From the NCBI GenBank assembly GCA_002794775.1, contig NBAY01000069.1, forward strand, positions 156,872 through 220,871: a stretch of DNA of 64,000 nt, in the 5' to 3' direction. Below the pieces are notes generated by a model that saw only the letters and a list, made by a program, of their open reading frames with translations, ran no database searches and was not told where the DNA came from. The stretch's first letter is position 1. Each line of letters opens with the position of its first letter. The stretch is from Porodaedalea pini (taxonomy: Eukaryota; Basidiomycota; Agaricomycetes; Hymenochaetales; Hymenochaetaceae). The position numbers and the translations under genes are program-made. Positions 11,268-22,631 of this stretch are shown in pieces.

Positions 11268-13825
11268 TCGTCGTCCATTCCTTGTCCTTTGACTCTTTCT
11301 CTCATGCACGGTATGGTATTGCGGGTGAAGAAGGTAGTTTGGCGATTCATTGTCGCATCGGCATTGTCGATATTCATGTATTTTTACCACTGGTACCGGT
11401 CTGGACTTGACTCGAGCTCGAGCTGGGAGTAGACTACAATACCTTATTCCTACATCTCTATTTACTATTCATATACGTTTCTTATCTTTGGCATCGGTGT
11501 CCTCAACACGACGGGCTGGCCATTCGTACAAACGAAAAGTGTCTATATATGAAACACCTTGAACAAGAAAGCCACGCCAATTATAAATGAATATTGATAC
11601 AGTTCCTTGAAATTACCAAAAAAAACACCAACTCTAACCAGCAAACCGTATATCACTTGTATCCCCCGTCCAAAAGCCTGCCCCATCATCAAAGGGCCGT
11701 CTCTCCGAAGCCTCCTTCAAGTGAAAGAGGAGATGGCTCCCGAGGACGCAGAGGAGACTCGGGCTTCCGAGTACATTCAGGAGAAACACAGTAGCGAATC
11801 TGTTGCCTCCAAGGCGATTTGCGACTATGTTTGCTGCACTGCAAAATATCACTCTAGGATTGGCCGAAATGAATGAATTAGGATATGAAAAGGGTGAGGC
11901 AGAGAGGACGGACGGACAGGACGAAGTACAGTGCTTGATCCCGGATAAGGACTTTGACGAGGTCCGAGCTGCTGAGACATGGCGAAGCCTTCCAGAATTG
12001 CGTCACTTTGTAGAGAGCCATGGCCATTAGCACGACTCCGTACACCATAGGGACAATCCTAGAGTATACATACTGAGAAATCAGCCAATCTCATGTGCCG
12101 AACGAGTCTTTCCTCACCAAAATAAAACGCCCCACTTCGCTGGGACGGCCCTCACATATCTGCACACTGAAACATGACCCGGCATCTCGCCTACTCCGAC
12201 TAAACGTCGACGCCTATCAATGACCTCCTTGTTTGTTTCAGAAAGAGAAATCGAGCTTACTCTCTTGGAAAAGATTAACGGAAAGCATGAGAGCCAGTTC
12301 CAATACTGCCTCAAGGACAAAAAGCGCTCGAAGCCACGGGATAACTTTTCGGTCTGAGACGCCATACATGAGCGTTTCACAAAGAGGATCTACAATAAAA
12401 AACATACATACTTTCTAAGTACAGCGCGGCGACCCTCATTAGAAGGATATCTTCATTCGAAGAATTGAATACATTTGATTTCCTCATAACTATTTCGGGT
12501 GAGGAAAACGGAAAAACGGACTCACAGTCGATAAGTAGCAAAGTCACCAAATCTGTCTCTTAGTTAGATCAATAGCCTATCACGAATGCAGGAGCCTCAC
12601 CAGCAACGAGATGTGTCCAATAAGCTAACAAACCTGTACACCGTCATTGTCGCCCCGCAGTTAAAATACAATACAGATCGGAGCCTGTATACTTACAGCT
12701 GAGCGGAAAATATATGTCAGATCGAAGTCCTAAGGTAATTTGAATAAATTAAAAATAAGTACTTACACTGTTTTATTTGCTGATAGGGAATAGACTGCGG
12801 GAGAATTAACATATGATGAGACTTTCGAAGGTTTACTGAGAAGATTGTCCTACACCAGATTGTGAAGATAGCGGTAAAGATTCCAATGTAGCGGTTCTAA
12901 TGGTTCGCGCGGAATATGAGCATTCTCACCTAAAAGGATAATAGAACAATAACACACTGTAAAGTATATCAAGCTGACAGACTGGCATGGCACGCTCTTG
13001 CAATTCGACAAGAGCAGTTTCAGCCGAGATGAGAGTTTCAAAAACGCCGAGGCTCACCCAGAAGTATTTGCACTATCAATACCATTTCACGTCAGCTCTG
13101 TCATAAGATATATGTAATCCAGCAGTTCATACCTCCTTGTCTATAGTAGTGACTTGAGGAATAATGAGTCCTTTCCTTGCGGTGAAGTGAAGACACGGAA
13201 CTCAACTAGCATCGTAGACTAGGAGACAGGCAACAGCCGTCTGACAGGACTGCGAGACGACAGTTTCAGCGTAAACAGAGGACAAAAGATTTGCGTCAAT
13301 ATATCCCATAGGCCTGGCCAACAGCAGTTACTAGCTGAAGGGTCTCAGAAGCGAGGGATTCTGCAAATGCGTCAGACCAGAGTGAGGCTGTTATGGCGCG
13401 GCGAAAGCTGAGTTTGAGACGGAAACGTAGCTCAATTGAGTATTTAGGGGAAGGTTAGAAATGATGCCGACGGAGCGGCCTTGCTGTACAATTCTATGCG
13501 ATCAATTATGTCACCTGTGTGAGTCTTATAAAAAGCAAATGACTAGTGCGCCGAGTCACCCTGTAGGAAAACTTGATACTTAGCTTGCCGACTCTTGAAG
13601 CTGTGATGCTATTTCGGAATGGTGAGAGCATATCTCTGATGGACGTCTATGCTGCGACAAGGATCAGGTGGCTGTTGGAATGATTGACTGCTATCCTAGG
13701 CCTCCAGGTGCACGTAGCACCCGGTGAAATTCCTTTGAAGTTCCGATAGAGTAGTCCCTGCAGGTATAGCATGTTTTACATACGGCTTGGGGGCATGATT
13801 TTTATCATACAAGCGATGCAGGGTT
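11268..13825. other. Long stretch without a confident gene
   Basis: About 2.5 kb. A short frame at 11803-12030 has plausible protein composition but no family signal and no clear exon partners. From about 12480 to 13330 the plus strand shows repeated CTCAC/CTTAC-type words that would be minus-strand splice donors, so a decayed multi-exon minus-strand gene is possible, but no conserved domain could be assembled. No RNA gene is recognised. Confidence 0.35.
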
Positions 13826-13869
13826 GAACGATGCGTGGACGACGCGTGTACGACGCGTGTTTGACGCGT
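13826..13869. promoter_or_regulatory. Tandem 11-bp array of MluI cell-cycle boxes (ACGCGT)
   Basis: Four head-to-tail 11-bp units: GAACGATGCGT, GGACGACGCGT, GTACGACGCGT and GTTTGACGCGT. The last three contain the palindrome ACGCGT, which in yeasts is the MCB element bound by the MBF (Mbp1/Swi6) factor at G1/S. The first has ATGCGT, one C-to-T change away. The spacing of 11 bp places all sites on about the same helix face. The nearest downstream gene starts at 14550, about 680 bases away. That it is regulatory is inference. Confidence 0.5.
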
Positions 13870-14549
13870 CTTCCCAAAGTGGACTCCGCTTCAGACCCCG
13901 ATACCATTCTATTTGCCGGTGCCGTGCTGAACCATTTCTCACTGTCCGCACACTATGGCGCTTGGAAAACCTCAGATGAGCCTCAGCTGCGCAAAATCAC
14001 ATCTTTATGTTGTGCTGTGTCAGGTATCACTCATCGTTCTCATCATCCCGTGTCAAGCGAAGGGTTTTCTCTCCATGACCATACACTGCCCTCAAGCATC
14101 GCTCAGCTTCGTGGCAGCTTCTTCCCCAAAGACTGTCGGACCTAGTCTATTGCCGATATCTGGTTAGGTCTGGCTTATATTCCGTGGGAGCTAACTCGGG
14201 TCGATGACCATCGGTATATTAATGACTCCAATTCTTTGTGGTAAGTATGCTCTCATTTAGTACCGGCTATTTTCGACTTGTTGAACTTTCAAGAGCGCAA
14301 GGCCATCTGTAGGTATACTTAAAGCGTGAACTAGCTCACCGTGGCCCTCGCTTTTGAAATAGACTGATTTTATGTGTGGACAGAACTAAAATCCAATCCG
14401 TCAGCCCTCAATATAGATTTTCGCAACTGATCCCGAACTTGCATGAACCAGTCAACTTCTAGCCTACCTTGTCCCGTCAACCTGCCGTTCCTCTTCTTTC
14501 CAACTCGCATTTTCCGCAGTTGGGTACTCGACGAGCTTCGGAAGCAATA
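13870..14549. other. Upstream region of the hypothetical gene at 14550
   Basis: About 680 bases between the MluI-box array and the ATG at 14550. Two overlapping frames of 70-104 codons (13831-14167) have no recognisable similarity. It is probably promoter and 5' leader. Confidence 0.35.
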
Positions 14550-15688
14550 ATGGCGGCCTCTTTGGACCAGCTATCTTGCCGTTTGTTCGACCTGGAGTCG
14601 GCATTCGCAGGTGATCTGCCCTCTCAGTCCCTGGTATCCTCATCTACTTCTAGCTCAAGCGATTTAAGCGACGGTTGTCCCTCGCTGATCACGTCGAACT
14701 CGCTTTCGTCGGAAGGATTCACGGAATCAGAGACAGACGCTGTTACGCCGCCTCAGTCCCCCTTCGTCGGTTCGGCGTATGATATTGCGCGCACAGACTC
14801 ACTGGATGCTTTATCGATTCTAGAGGCAGACGCTACTACACCTCGACCAATTCGCGCTGAGCGCAGGAGCTACTTTCCGCAGGTAGGGAAGGCAGACGAC
14901 GAAGGATATGAGATAGAGAGAGGGGCTAGTGATGGTTGGAATATAGGAGCGAAGAGGAGGCATAAGACACTCAGGAATCGCGGGATGAACGTACTTGCGC
15001 GGGCCAGCCGAACCAGTCCGATAAATGGGGATCCTGCTCCAATGGCCTTGCACTTCGTACTGCCAACAAGCGAGAGGAGCCGGATTCCTCTACGTCTTCC
15101 GCCCTGTCGCGGCAGAATGCAGATGTGAATGGATCTCTGACACGCACGTGCCATCCGAAGCGCGTCGATCTTCCTGTCCCGGAGACGTCCCTACGGCGGT
15201 CAAAGGCAAAGGATAAGTACATTGGTCTCGGCCTGGGTCTCCCGGCAAAGTGGAGTGGACAGTGCACGCCTCGAGTCGGCATTGGTTCACTCAAAACAGC
15301 TCTTCCGACGCCACGGAAGTCGTCGAACAGTCCTCCGCGCACTCTTGCCAACCAAGCTCACTCGGAGTCAACGAAACGTTTGAAGAAAGTCGCACTCCAA
15401 CCCATCGATGACGTTCTTGCATTTGTGGAATCACCCTCGCCCATCGAGGCACTGCCATCTCCTGTCTTATCTGGAAAAAAGACGGAGCCGCACAAATTGG
15501 AGTCAGAGGTCGCGAGGAACCGTCGGACCGGTATGGATTCGAGGCTACCCTGGTCCATCGGCTCAGGCGCACGTACAGGCTTGGGACTTTGCGCCGAAGC
15601 CGTCTTCAATAACTCTGGCTCGACAATACAAAAGCTTGAATGTTCCTCCTGCTTGGTGCCGGACGGGGCTTCTGCCATGCGGCATTGA
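14550..15688 (+). CDS. Hypothetical Ser/Thr/Pro-rich protein
   Basis: Not recognised. The ATG at 14550 opens MAASLDQLSCRLFDLESAF, then a Ser-rich low-complexity stretch with SP/TP sites (DAVTPPQSPF, ATTPRP) that would suit proline-directed phosphorylation. The first frame runs to about 15122, but coding character moves to another frame (KREEPDSSTSSALSRQNAD onward). An intron of about 127 bases from the GTAGGG at 14881 to an AG near 15007 joins the two frames in phase; a one-base frameshift is the alternative. The second part continues to TGA 15686-15688, with GLGLPAKWSG and KVALQPIDDVLAFVESPSP, which look like short linear motifs in a disordered protein of about 335 residues. No domain, signal peptide or membrane helix is seen. 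Confidence 0.5.
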
Positions 15689-16077
15689 TTGCATCTGGCG
15701 CTGCTGTTATCTCTGTCTTTTCGTGAGACTCCCGCGGTTCTGCAACGTCATGATGATTCGATTGACTCGGATACCTGAAGGAACTTCTAAATCCTTATTT
15801 CACTGACGTTTTACTTTTTATTATTACTCTTCGTGTTTTTCAAATCCTGTAAAGTCCTTTAGCACGGCTGTTGTCAAGCAAAAAAAGCAACAAACTTGCA
15901 TTTTATTGACGCGGATCGCGGGTGTTAAGCCCGATCAATAGGGTTAGAGTTTAAATCCGTGGGAATATTTGACCAACTGGTTTATGCCCTAAGTCGAACT
16001 ATTTGAACCGCACGCGTCTGCCAGTGTGCTACTGCATATCTTCTTCCACTGACTGTCGCAACTCCACATCGAACATC
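15689..16077. promoter_or_regulatory. Intergenic region upstream of beta-tubulin
   Basis: About 390 bases: the T-rich 3' region of the preceding gene, then the promoter and leader of the tubulin gene. A stem-loop-like stretch near 15909-15960 resembles part of a tRNA T-arm but lacks the rest of a cloverleaf. Confidence 0.35.
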
Positions 16078-18657
16078 ATGGTGCGCGAAATTATCAATGT
16101 TCAGGTCGGCCAGGTCAGTAGGCAATTCAGACGCGTTGTGATCGCGTGGAACGTCGCTCAGAGCAGAGACTGAAGGAACTAACTTCGAATAGGCGGGCAA
16201 CCAACTTGGCGAGGCCTTTTATAAGATGCTGCTTGCAGAGCACGGACTCAACCTGGAGGGGGTGCGTACATGTCAATTGTGCTACTGAAACGCGTGTACT
16301 GACAGATCATGGGTGTTAAAGAACTACGAGGGCACCGACCCTCAGCAGCTCGACCGGGTACGTCTTCTTGACTATTCGTGCCGAACAGTCGTCTTACATG
16401 AAAACGTGCCATCTCACTCATGCAGCTCAACGTATACTTCACAGAGGTCGACTCGCCTGGAAGCTCGCTCAAGTACGTGCCGCGTAGTGTCCAAGTCGAC
16501 TTGGAGGCAGGCGTCTGCAATCGTGTAAGTCGTCGTATTTTGACCGTCGTGGATATCTTCACTCATATCCCTCCATCAGATTCGGAGTGGCCCTCTAGGC
16601 AAGCTCTACCGTCCCGACACATTCATCCACGGAGACTCGGGCGCCGGAAACAATTGGGCAAAGGGCTGTGAGTCGGTAGTTTCGTCCATGTTGACTTTAT
16701 CTTTGACTGACGCGTATTTCGCGTGATAGACTACACTGAGGGTAATGCGCATGTATTCTACCACGTCTGTCCAGGTTTTCATGTGTTTTACAGGGGCTGA
16801 GCTCGTAGATTCTATTCTGGTAAGCTAGCCCAGTTATATCTCATCTTTGCCTCAGGCTGAACATTCATTGTAGGACGTTATTCGCAGACAAGCAGAGGCA
16901 TGCGATTCCATTCAAGGCTTTCAAATTACACACTCTTTAGGAGGAGGAACGGGTTCTGGTTTGGGAACGCTGTTGTTGTCGAAAATCCGAGAGGTTCGTC
17001 CTTCAACGCTACTGCATGAACTTGTGGCTGAGCCATCAATCCAGGAATACCCAGACCGCATGCTGACCACCTTTTCCATCCTTCCATCGCCGAAAGTAAG
17101 GTTATTTCTCCTTCAGAGGTGTGATTTGTGTTGATGTATTTCAATTCTTTTCTATAGGTTTCCGAAACTGTAGTCGAGCCATACAATGCCATGCTCTCTG
17201 CACATCAACTTGTAGATAACAGTGATTTGTCTATCTGCATTGACAACGAAGCATTGTAAGCGTGACCTAGTTATATTGGCCTGCAGACATCTTACTTCGA
17301 GGCAGGTACGACATTAACTTCCGCATGTTGAAAAACAAGGATCCGGATTTCGGAGCCCTTAACACGGTGAGCTCAGGAGCTGCTATTTGAACCTTTTTTG
17401 TGTTGTAACTGTTTTTAGCTTGTCGCACAAGTTATGTGCGGTGTTAGCACAAGTCTTCGTTTCCCTGGACAACTCAATGGGTTGGCATCATGTCCTTTCA
17501 TACACAGAATTTGCTGTAACATTATTCCACAGTGACTTCCGGAAAATGGGCATGAACCTCGTCCCCTTCCCTCGGGTATGTGTATTCTTCGCATGCTTCT
17601 AGCTTAAAACTCTCTCACCGGACGCGGAATAGCTTCACTTCCTCATGCCGAGCTACGCTCCCTTCTTCGACCCGAAAGCAAAGACTTTCCAGGGTGAAAG
17701 CGTCAACGAGTTAACTCAATCGTAAGATTTTTCTATCGAAGCTTCATCTACTGCAAGTCCATGATATATCTTATCAGGTTGTTCGACCGCAAGAACCTCT
17801 TGGTGGCTTGCGACCCGAGATTCGGGTGAGAGTTTGGCTAGGGCATTTTCTATGATTCAACCATTCTAACGAGCATGCCAAAGGCGTTACATGACCGCTG
17901 CTGTGATTTTCCGTGGATCAGTACACTCGCAGGAGGTAAGTTTCTGGGTGTATCTTGAATTGCGTCATATTGAAAATTGTTGTTTCATTAGGCTGAGGTT
18001 CGCTGCTAGTTACTTATCACTCCATTCCTTCAAACTAAATCCGTGTCTTTCTTAGTTCGCCATCGGTCAAATTCAAACAAGAAACTCGAACATGTTTGTG
18101 GAGTAAGCATTGCAACAGCTTTCCAAAATTTAGGTCTGTTGCTCACCTCGACTTCTTTAGCTGGATTCCGGACAACGTTTCCCTTTCCCTTTGCTCTGTC
18201 CCTCCCGTTGGTCAGAAGAAGGTGTGTCTTCTGCCTTTCCATATTGGCAAGTACTGATCTGCGGCTTTCGCTTGTAGTCGGGGACGTGCCTCGCGAACTC
18301 GACTTCTATCCAGGAAGTCTTCAAGCGCACGCACTCGCAGTTTGCTGCTATGTTCAAGCGCGGTGCATTCTTGCATTGGTATACGGGCGAGGGTATGGAC
18401 GAGATGGAGTTCACGGAGGCGGAGAGCAACACACAAGATTTGATGTATGTTTTTATTTCTTACCTGCGTTGTCTTCACTGACGTTCCCTATCTCTCTCTT
18501 TATAGTGCTGAGTACCAGCAGGTTCGTCAGTATTATTTTATTGACTTTCTCGGATGCTAATTTTGGGCATCAATAGTATCAAGAGGCGTCCGGTGAAGAT
18601 GCATATGAGGAGGAATACGAAGAGGAATTCGCTGCCTCCGAAGTTGCTTCACAATAA
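16078..18657 (+). CDS. Divergent beta-tubulin paralogue
   Basis: Full-length beta-tubulin, the GTP-binding subunit of microtubules, spread over at least 15 exons. It starts [12 protein letters not shown] at 16078 and continues [13 protein letters not shown] after the first intron. Family landmarks in order: [10 protein letters not shown] (about 16638-16667), the tubulin signature [15 protein letters not shown] (about 16931-16975), [24 protein letters not shown], and [19 protein letters not shown] near the end, with an acidic tail (EEEYEEEF) and stop 18655-18657. It differs from canonical fungal beta-tubulin at many places: MVREI instead of MREI, Leu and Ile at the positions of Glu198 and Phe200, and KDPDFGALN in place of the usual loop. 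A 6-base exon is inferred at 17992-17997. Probably the second, divergent beta-tubulin found in many basidiomycetes; the reading frame looks intact. Confidence 0.92.
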
Positions 18658-18999
18658 GGACCATTCATCTCACCCCTTCTTCTTTTCTCATCTCGTTAAT
18701 GACTCGTCTGCCTTGCCTGTCTCCAAGAAATCATAACCTCGTATATTTAGTGCATCTTTGCTCACCTTAGTATTGGTCCTAATTCGTGGGCATTTCCGTT
18801 GGCATTTCCACATTGTCTTGGATAATGCTATCGACTCTGTACAGACATCTCTGGAAAATAGATCAGGAATGAGTAAATGTAAATTTATACCATTTCTGTA
18901 TCATATGTTGGACAGAAAATGCGAATAAATAGGATATTGTGATCGATCACAGCCACCCTGTACGAACGTCGACCACGACGACCACAGGCACATAGCAAG
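18658..18999. other. Intergenic region
   Basis: About 340 bases between tubulin and the CCDC174-like gene; 3' untranslated sequence followed by a short promoter. Nothing else seen. Confidence 0.4.
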
Positions 19000-20460
19000 A
19001 TGGCGCCGTCAAGCAAAGCGAGAGCGGCGGGTGTCTCTGCTAGCTCGTTCCTTGATCTCAAGGCCGAGCTTGCGAAACAGGAATCTGACTTCGGGAAGAA
19101 GGGTGCCCGCGCTGGTGGCGTACCGCGGGCGGAGAAGGTACGCGGGCTCAACTCTGAATATAACAGTTGAACCTGCTAAACGTCTTCGGATTAGAAGGAG
19201 AAGGGAACTGTATGGGCGCGCACGAACAAAGGCGTCGCGGCACGAGCTGCGCGCGACATCGAGGCACTCGCAGCAGACCGGCAGACAGCAGAGTCTGCAC
19301 GGGCTGCACTGGAGCGCAAAGCGGCCATCTATGACAAGCTACGTAAGGGCAAGACAGGCGGGCTTTCTGATGCCCAATTCGACGCGCTGCTGGTTGACGT
19401 GCGTTTGTTAATTCATGCGTGTGTTTGGTCTGCCTTGCTGATGTTTGGAGGTAGTTTGACTCTAAGGGCGTGGTCGAAGAGCACTTCAGTAGCGACAGCG
19501 AGGATGTGGACGAGTCGCTGACAGTCCCCAAAGGACCAGCTGAGGAGGTACGTCGCTGCTTCTCTTACGCGAAGGTCTTACTGAAGGAACTGTGCTTATA
19601 GGACGATCCATTGGTGGAATATGAGGATGAATTCGGGCGGCTGCGCACTGCGAGAAGGAGCGAGGTTCCTCGGGACTTGATGCCTTCCACCCAAGCTGAG
19701 GAGGAAGAGGAATATGAGTAAGTTTTGTCGTCTTTAATTCTGTTCAACCTGTTTAATAACATGCTACCTAGTCCCTTTGTAGTCCGTGCGTATTCATCAA
19801 TGCGATACGGGGATTGCATATCTAATGTAGAGTATTTTCCACAGACAACCCAGTCAACCACTTCCCCATCTTCGAGCAGTCCGCGGAGCGCGTCGCCGCA
19901 ATACAAGAGGCTGCATCCGAGGCTGCGAACCCGCTTGCAACGCACTACGACGCCGCACGCGAGGTGCGGGCGAAGGGAGCGGCGTTCTACGCGTTCTCGG
20001 CGGACGAAGAGAGGCGAGCGCGAGAGATGGAAGCGCTGAAGCGCGCACGGGAGGAGACAGAGACGGCGCGCCAGGCGACGGGTGCGGTAGATGTGCGGCC
20101 CGGGGAGAGCGAGGGGCTGACAGGCGAGCCGTCGACGGAGGGCGGAGAGAAGGGAAGAGGAAGGAGGCTGCAAGGAGCCGGGCGATGGAGAAACGGAAGA
20201 GGGAGCTGGAGGAACGGAGAAAGCTCGTGGAGGCGAAGAGGAGAAAGGTGAAGGGCGGTGAAGGCAACAGTGAGGCAGCAGGCCCACGTAAGATCGCGGA
20301 ACCGGTAGACCCCGTCGCTGCTGTCGAGGCGGCGGCGAAGGCTCCGAACAGCAAGTCGCGATGGGATCAGAAACACAAAGCGAATGCGCCTGCGCCATCT
20401 GTGAATTCGGCGGATGACTTTCTGGCTCAGCTTGAACACGACTTGGTAGGAAAGACATAA
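19000..20460 (+). CDS. CCDC174: CCDC174-like coiled-coil protein
   Basis: Homologue of CCDC174, a nuclear coiled-coil protein linked in animals to RNA processing and exon-junction factors. The start at 19000 (MAPSSKARAAGVSASSFLDL) leads into FLDLKAELAKQESDFGKKGA, then a helix-rich middle (AARDIEALAADRQTAESARA and following). The family hallmark, an acidic D-D-P-L-V-E-Y-E-D-E-F-G-R stretch, lies at about 19603-19645 and is followed by TARRSEVPRDLMP. The C-terminal half is very charged (EERRKLVEAKRRKVKGG). Introns are inferred near 19138-19195, 19399-19453, 19547-19601 and 19716-19846. Coding character changes frame between about 20040 and 20165 without a visible intron, so either a one-base indel or an assembly error is present. 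The stop at 20458-20460 is tail-to-tail with the next gene, 66 bases apart. Confidence 0.8.
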
Positions 20461-20526
20461 TGAGTCCAATAGTATGTTCCGTTCTTTACAATGTGTTGCG
20501 TGCATTATTGATGACTCTCAGCGCCT

Positions 20527-20859
20527 TCAGCCTCCAGAAACAGGACATATAATCGCAACCTCCTCCCCACCCTTCAACATGACATCCTCCAGGTCGTCGA
20601 CCATTTCGGCGTCAACGCTCCATCTACTTGTCTTGAGGATCTCATCGAGGTTCGTACCGGCGTGCCGTCTTGCCAGGAGCTCACCAAGTGCGTTGAGCGG
20701 GAAAGCTGCCTCTGCGCTGCCCGCGGGGAGTGGGAGATGGACGGTCTCGGATGGTATACGCGTCGTGGTGAGCGCGGCAGCGAAGTAGAGTATAGTGATT
20801 GTACGCGCAGAATCGGAAGCTGGAGACGTCCGGGATGAGTCGACTGTATGCGAGGCCAT
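20527..20859 (-). CDS. MOCS2A: Molybdopterin synthase sulfur-carrier (small) subunit, MoaD/MOCS2A
   Basis: A single-exon gene of 110 codons. MoaD-type proteins carry sulfur as a C-terminal thiocarboxylate and, with the MoaE/MOCS2B subunit, convert precursor Z to molybdopterin in the cytosol; the cofactor serves nitrate reductase and related enzymes. Seen: the beta-grasp start ITILYFAAALTTTRIPSE, the middle LNALGELLARRHAG, and the invariant C-terminal Gly-Gly in EEVAIICPVSGG immediately before the stop. A short Ser/Thr-rich leader (MASHTVDSSRTSPAS) precedes the fold. Its length suits the family with this extension. The large subunit is not in the window. Confidence is high because the terminal GG and the fold pattern coincide. 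Confidence 0.88.
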   Translation of the reverse strand: MASHTVDSSRTSPASDSARTITILYFAAALTTTRIPSETVHLPLPAGSAEAAFPLNALGELLARRHAGTNLDEILKTSRWSVDAEMVDDLEDVMLKGGEEVAIICPVSGG

Positions 20860-21167
20860 GTCAGGCAGTCAGGCGAATGCTTAATATATGCATGGAATCA
20901 GACCCTAAATCTTGATATCGTAGCATTGAGAACTGTGCGTCGCCCTGCTCACCTATTGCAGACTCAAATCAAGGGAGGTGAAGGTGCCGATAAGTGGTCG
21001 ATGAAGTCATGAAGTGAGTACGAGCACACGATGGTCAGCGATAAGAAAGACGCGTCTCGGAAATGATCTTCTCTTGACGAATGTCCAATACCGCAAAACA
21101 TGCAACTAAGTATAATGTATGCAGACCAAAGTCCGTCTAAGAACGATGCAAAGCGATACAAAATTTG
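20860..21167. other. Intergenic region
   Basis: About 308 bases between two minus-strand genes: the promoter of the MOCS2A gene and the 3' region of ERCC1. No other feature seen. Confidence 0.4.
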
Positions 21168-22631
21168 TTATAAATCATCATCATTCAGATCGAGTTCGAT
21201 ATCCCAGACGGGACTCGGCGATCTCTGCCGCCGAGGGCGATCCAGTATCTTTTGTGTCTGCAATCCCTTTGCCTCTGCTCCTCTGGCACTCTCATCCTGC
21301 TCCTCTTCGTCGGGCACCTTATTTTTCTTCGCAAGACGAGGGTCGACGAGGAGCGGCGCTTCGCCTAAATTGCCCTCATTGAGATCGAGCTCGATGTCCC
21401 ACGCAGGGCTCGGCTCACGCCCTCCAGCGGACAGTGTCCGTCCAGCAGGTGCGGGTGGCGTCGGCATATCCGCGGCTGAGCCGAATTGGTGCACGCTCCG
21501 GGCGGTAGGTGTCTTCGCATTTTGACTCTGGCTCGATATCGTAGCCCCTGCGGGTGTCTCTGTACCGTTGCCAAGCTGCTCGGAGGTGAGAAGCTCTTGC
21601 TCGTCTCGTCCCGCTATGTTAGTCTGGAGCTGTAGTTGGGTTTGCGAGGGGAGGGCACTCGTTGCCTTGTTACGGAAGGGCTTGTCGAAAGCGTCGACAA
21701 CGCGCCGGACCTTCACCTGCCCAAACCCAGGAAGGCGTCGCAGTTGGTCTGGGGTCGCATGTGCAATTTTTGCGAAGCTCTAAAGACGGCCAGGCTTAGT
21801 CGCATTCTCAAAGATTTAGGATGAAAGCTTGGAAACCGATGAGGAGCTACGTACCCCGAACGAGGTCCTGAGCGACTCGACGTCCGTTTTATTCACTTTG
21901 TTGATGCTCGTCAGTGCGGAGCGGAGCATCGCGCCGTACTCCTTGTCCACGCGCTCCTTGATGAGGTCGGGCGGCTTGTGCTCGAAGGCTTTGTAAGTCG
22001 CCAAGTACAAGCCCGCCTCTTCATTTCTTCAAAATAAAATAAAATTTGAGACTGTGGGCACTTTGAGGTCCAATATGCACTTACGACCAGCAGACGATGA
22101 TGGTTATGTTGTTTATGAGGCAGATTTTCGTGAGTTCGCGTATTGGGTCTTGGTGCTCGCTCTTGATGCTCATAGGTCAGTAGGGTCCAGGAAGAATGAG
22201 CGATATTCTACACTCACAACGTCACACATCAATAGCAGTATTCTGAGGTTATAGAGGTGCCCAAGCTTTTGTATTCGTTGGTGGATGTATTCTGGGTGAA
22301 GCCTGTGGTACTTTAAGCTGTTCCAGTACATCCAAGTGTATAAGTAAGATCTTTATTACGAGGCAGAACTGCTCACCTCAAGAACAGAGCACACGTCGTT
22401 CTTCCTAGCTGGAAGTCCGGTACGATATCTCCAAACTCTTTGTTTACGTTTCGTATGCATTCGAGAATCGGATTGAGTCTCTGACACCATTTATTTCTTA
22501 GTCTCTGCTCTTCCTCTGTAATATTGGAAAGAGTGTACCTGGCAGGGATTGATTATGATTGCATTTCCTGAGCTGGGCTGGACGACTGGTGGTTTTGTGG
22601 GTTGCCTGCTCGGTCCGGCGGCGGAGGACAT
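21168..22631 (-). CDS. ERCC1: DNA excision repair protein ERCC1/Rad10
   Basis: Non-catalytic partner of the XPF/Rad1 nuclease in nucleotide-excision and crosslink repair. The start ATG at 22631 gives [20 protein letters not shown], then the family entry NAIIINPCQ, a spliced [58 protein letters not shown] and [20 protein letters not shown], all in the order of the ERCC1 central domain. [17 protein letters not shown] and the tandem helix-hairpin-helix follow ([37 protein letters not shown]). Introns are short. Unusual is a C-terminal extension of about 170 residues after the HhH2 that ends with two copies of an [11 protein letters not shown] motif (see findings). Stop TAA at 21168-21170. The 5' half of the gene is duplicated downstream. 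Confidence 0.92.

Noticed and set aside
19565..20458. Long minus-strand open frame (297 codons)
   Set aside because: It is the antisense shadow of the GC-rich CCDC174 gene, Ser/Pro/Arg-biased, and lacks any domain.
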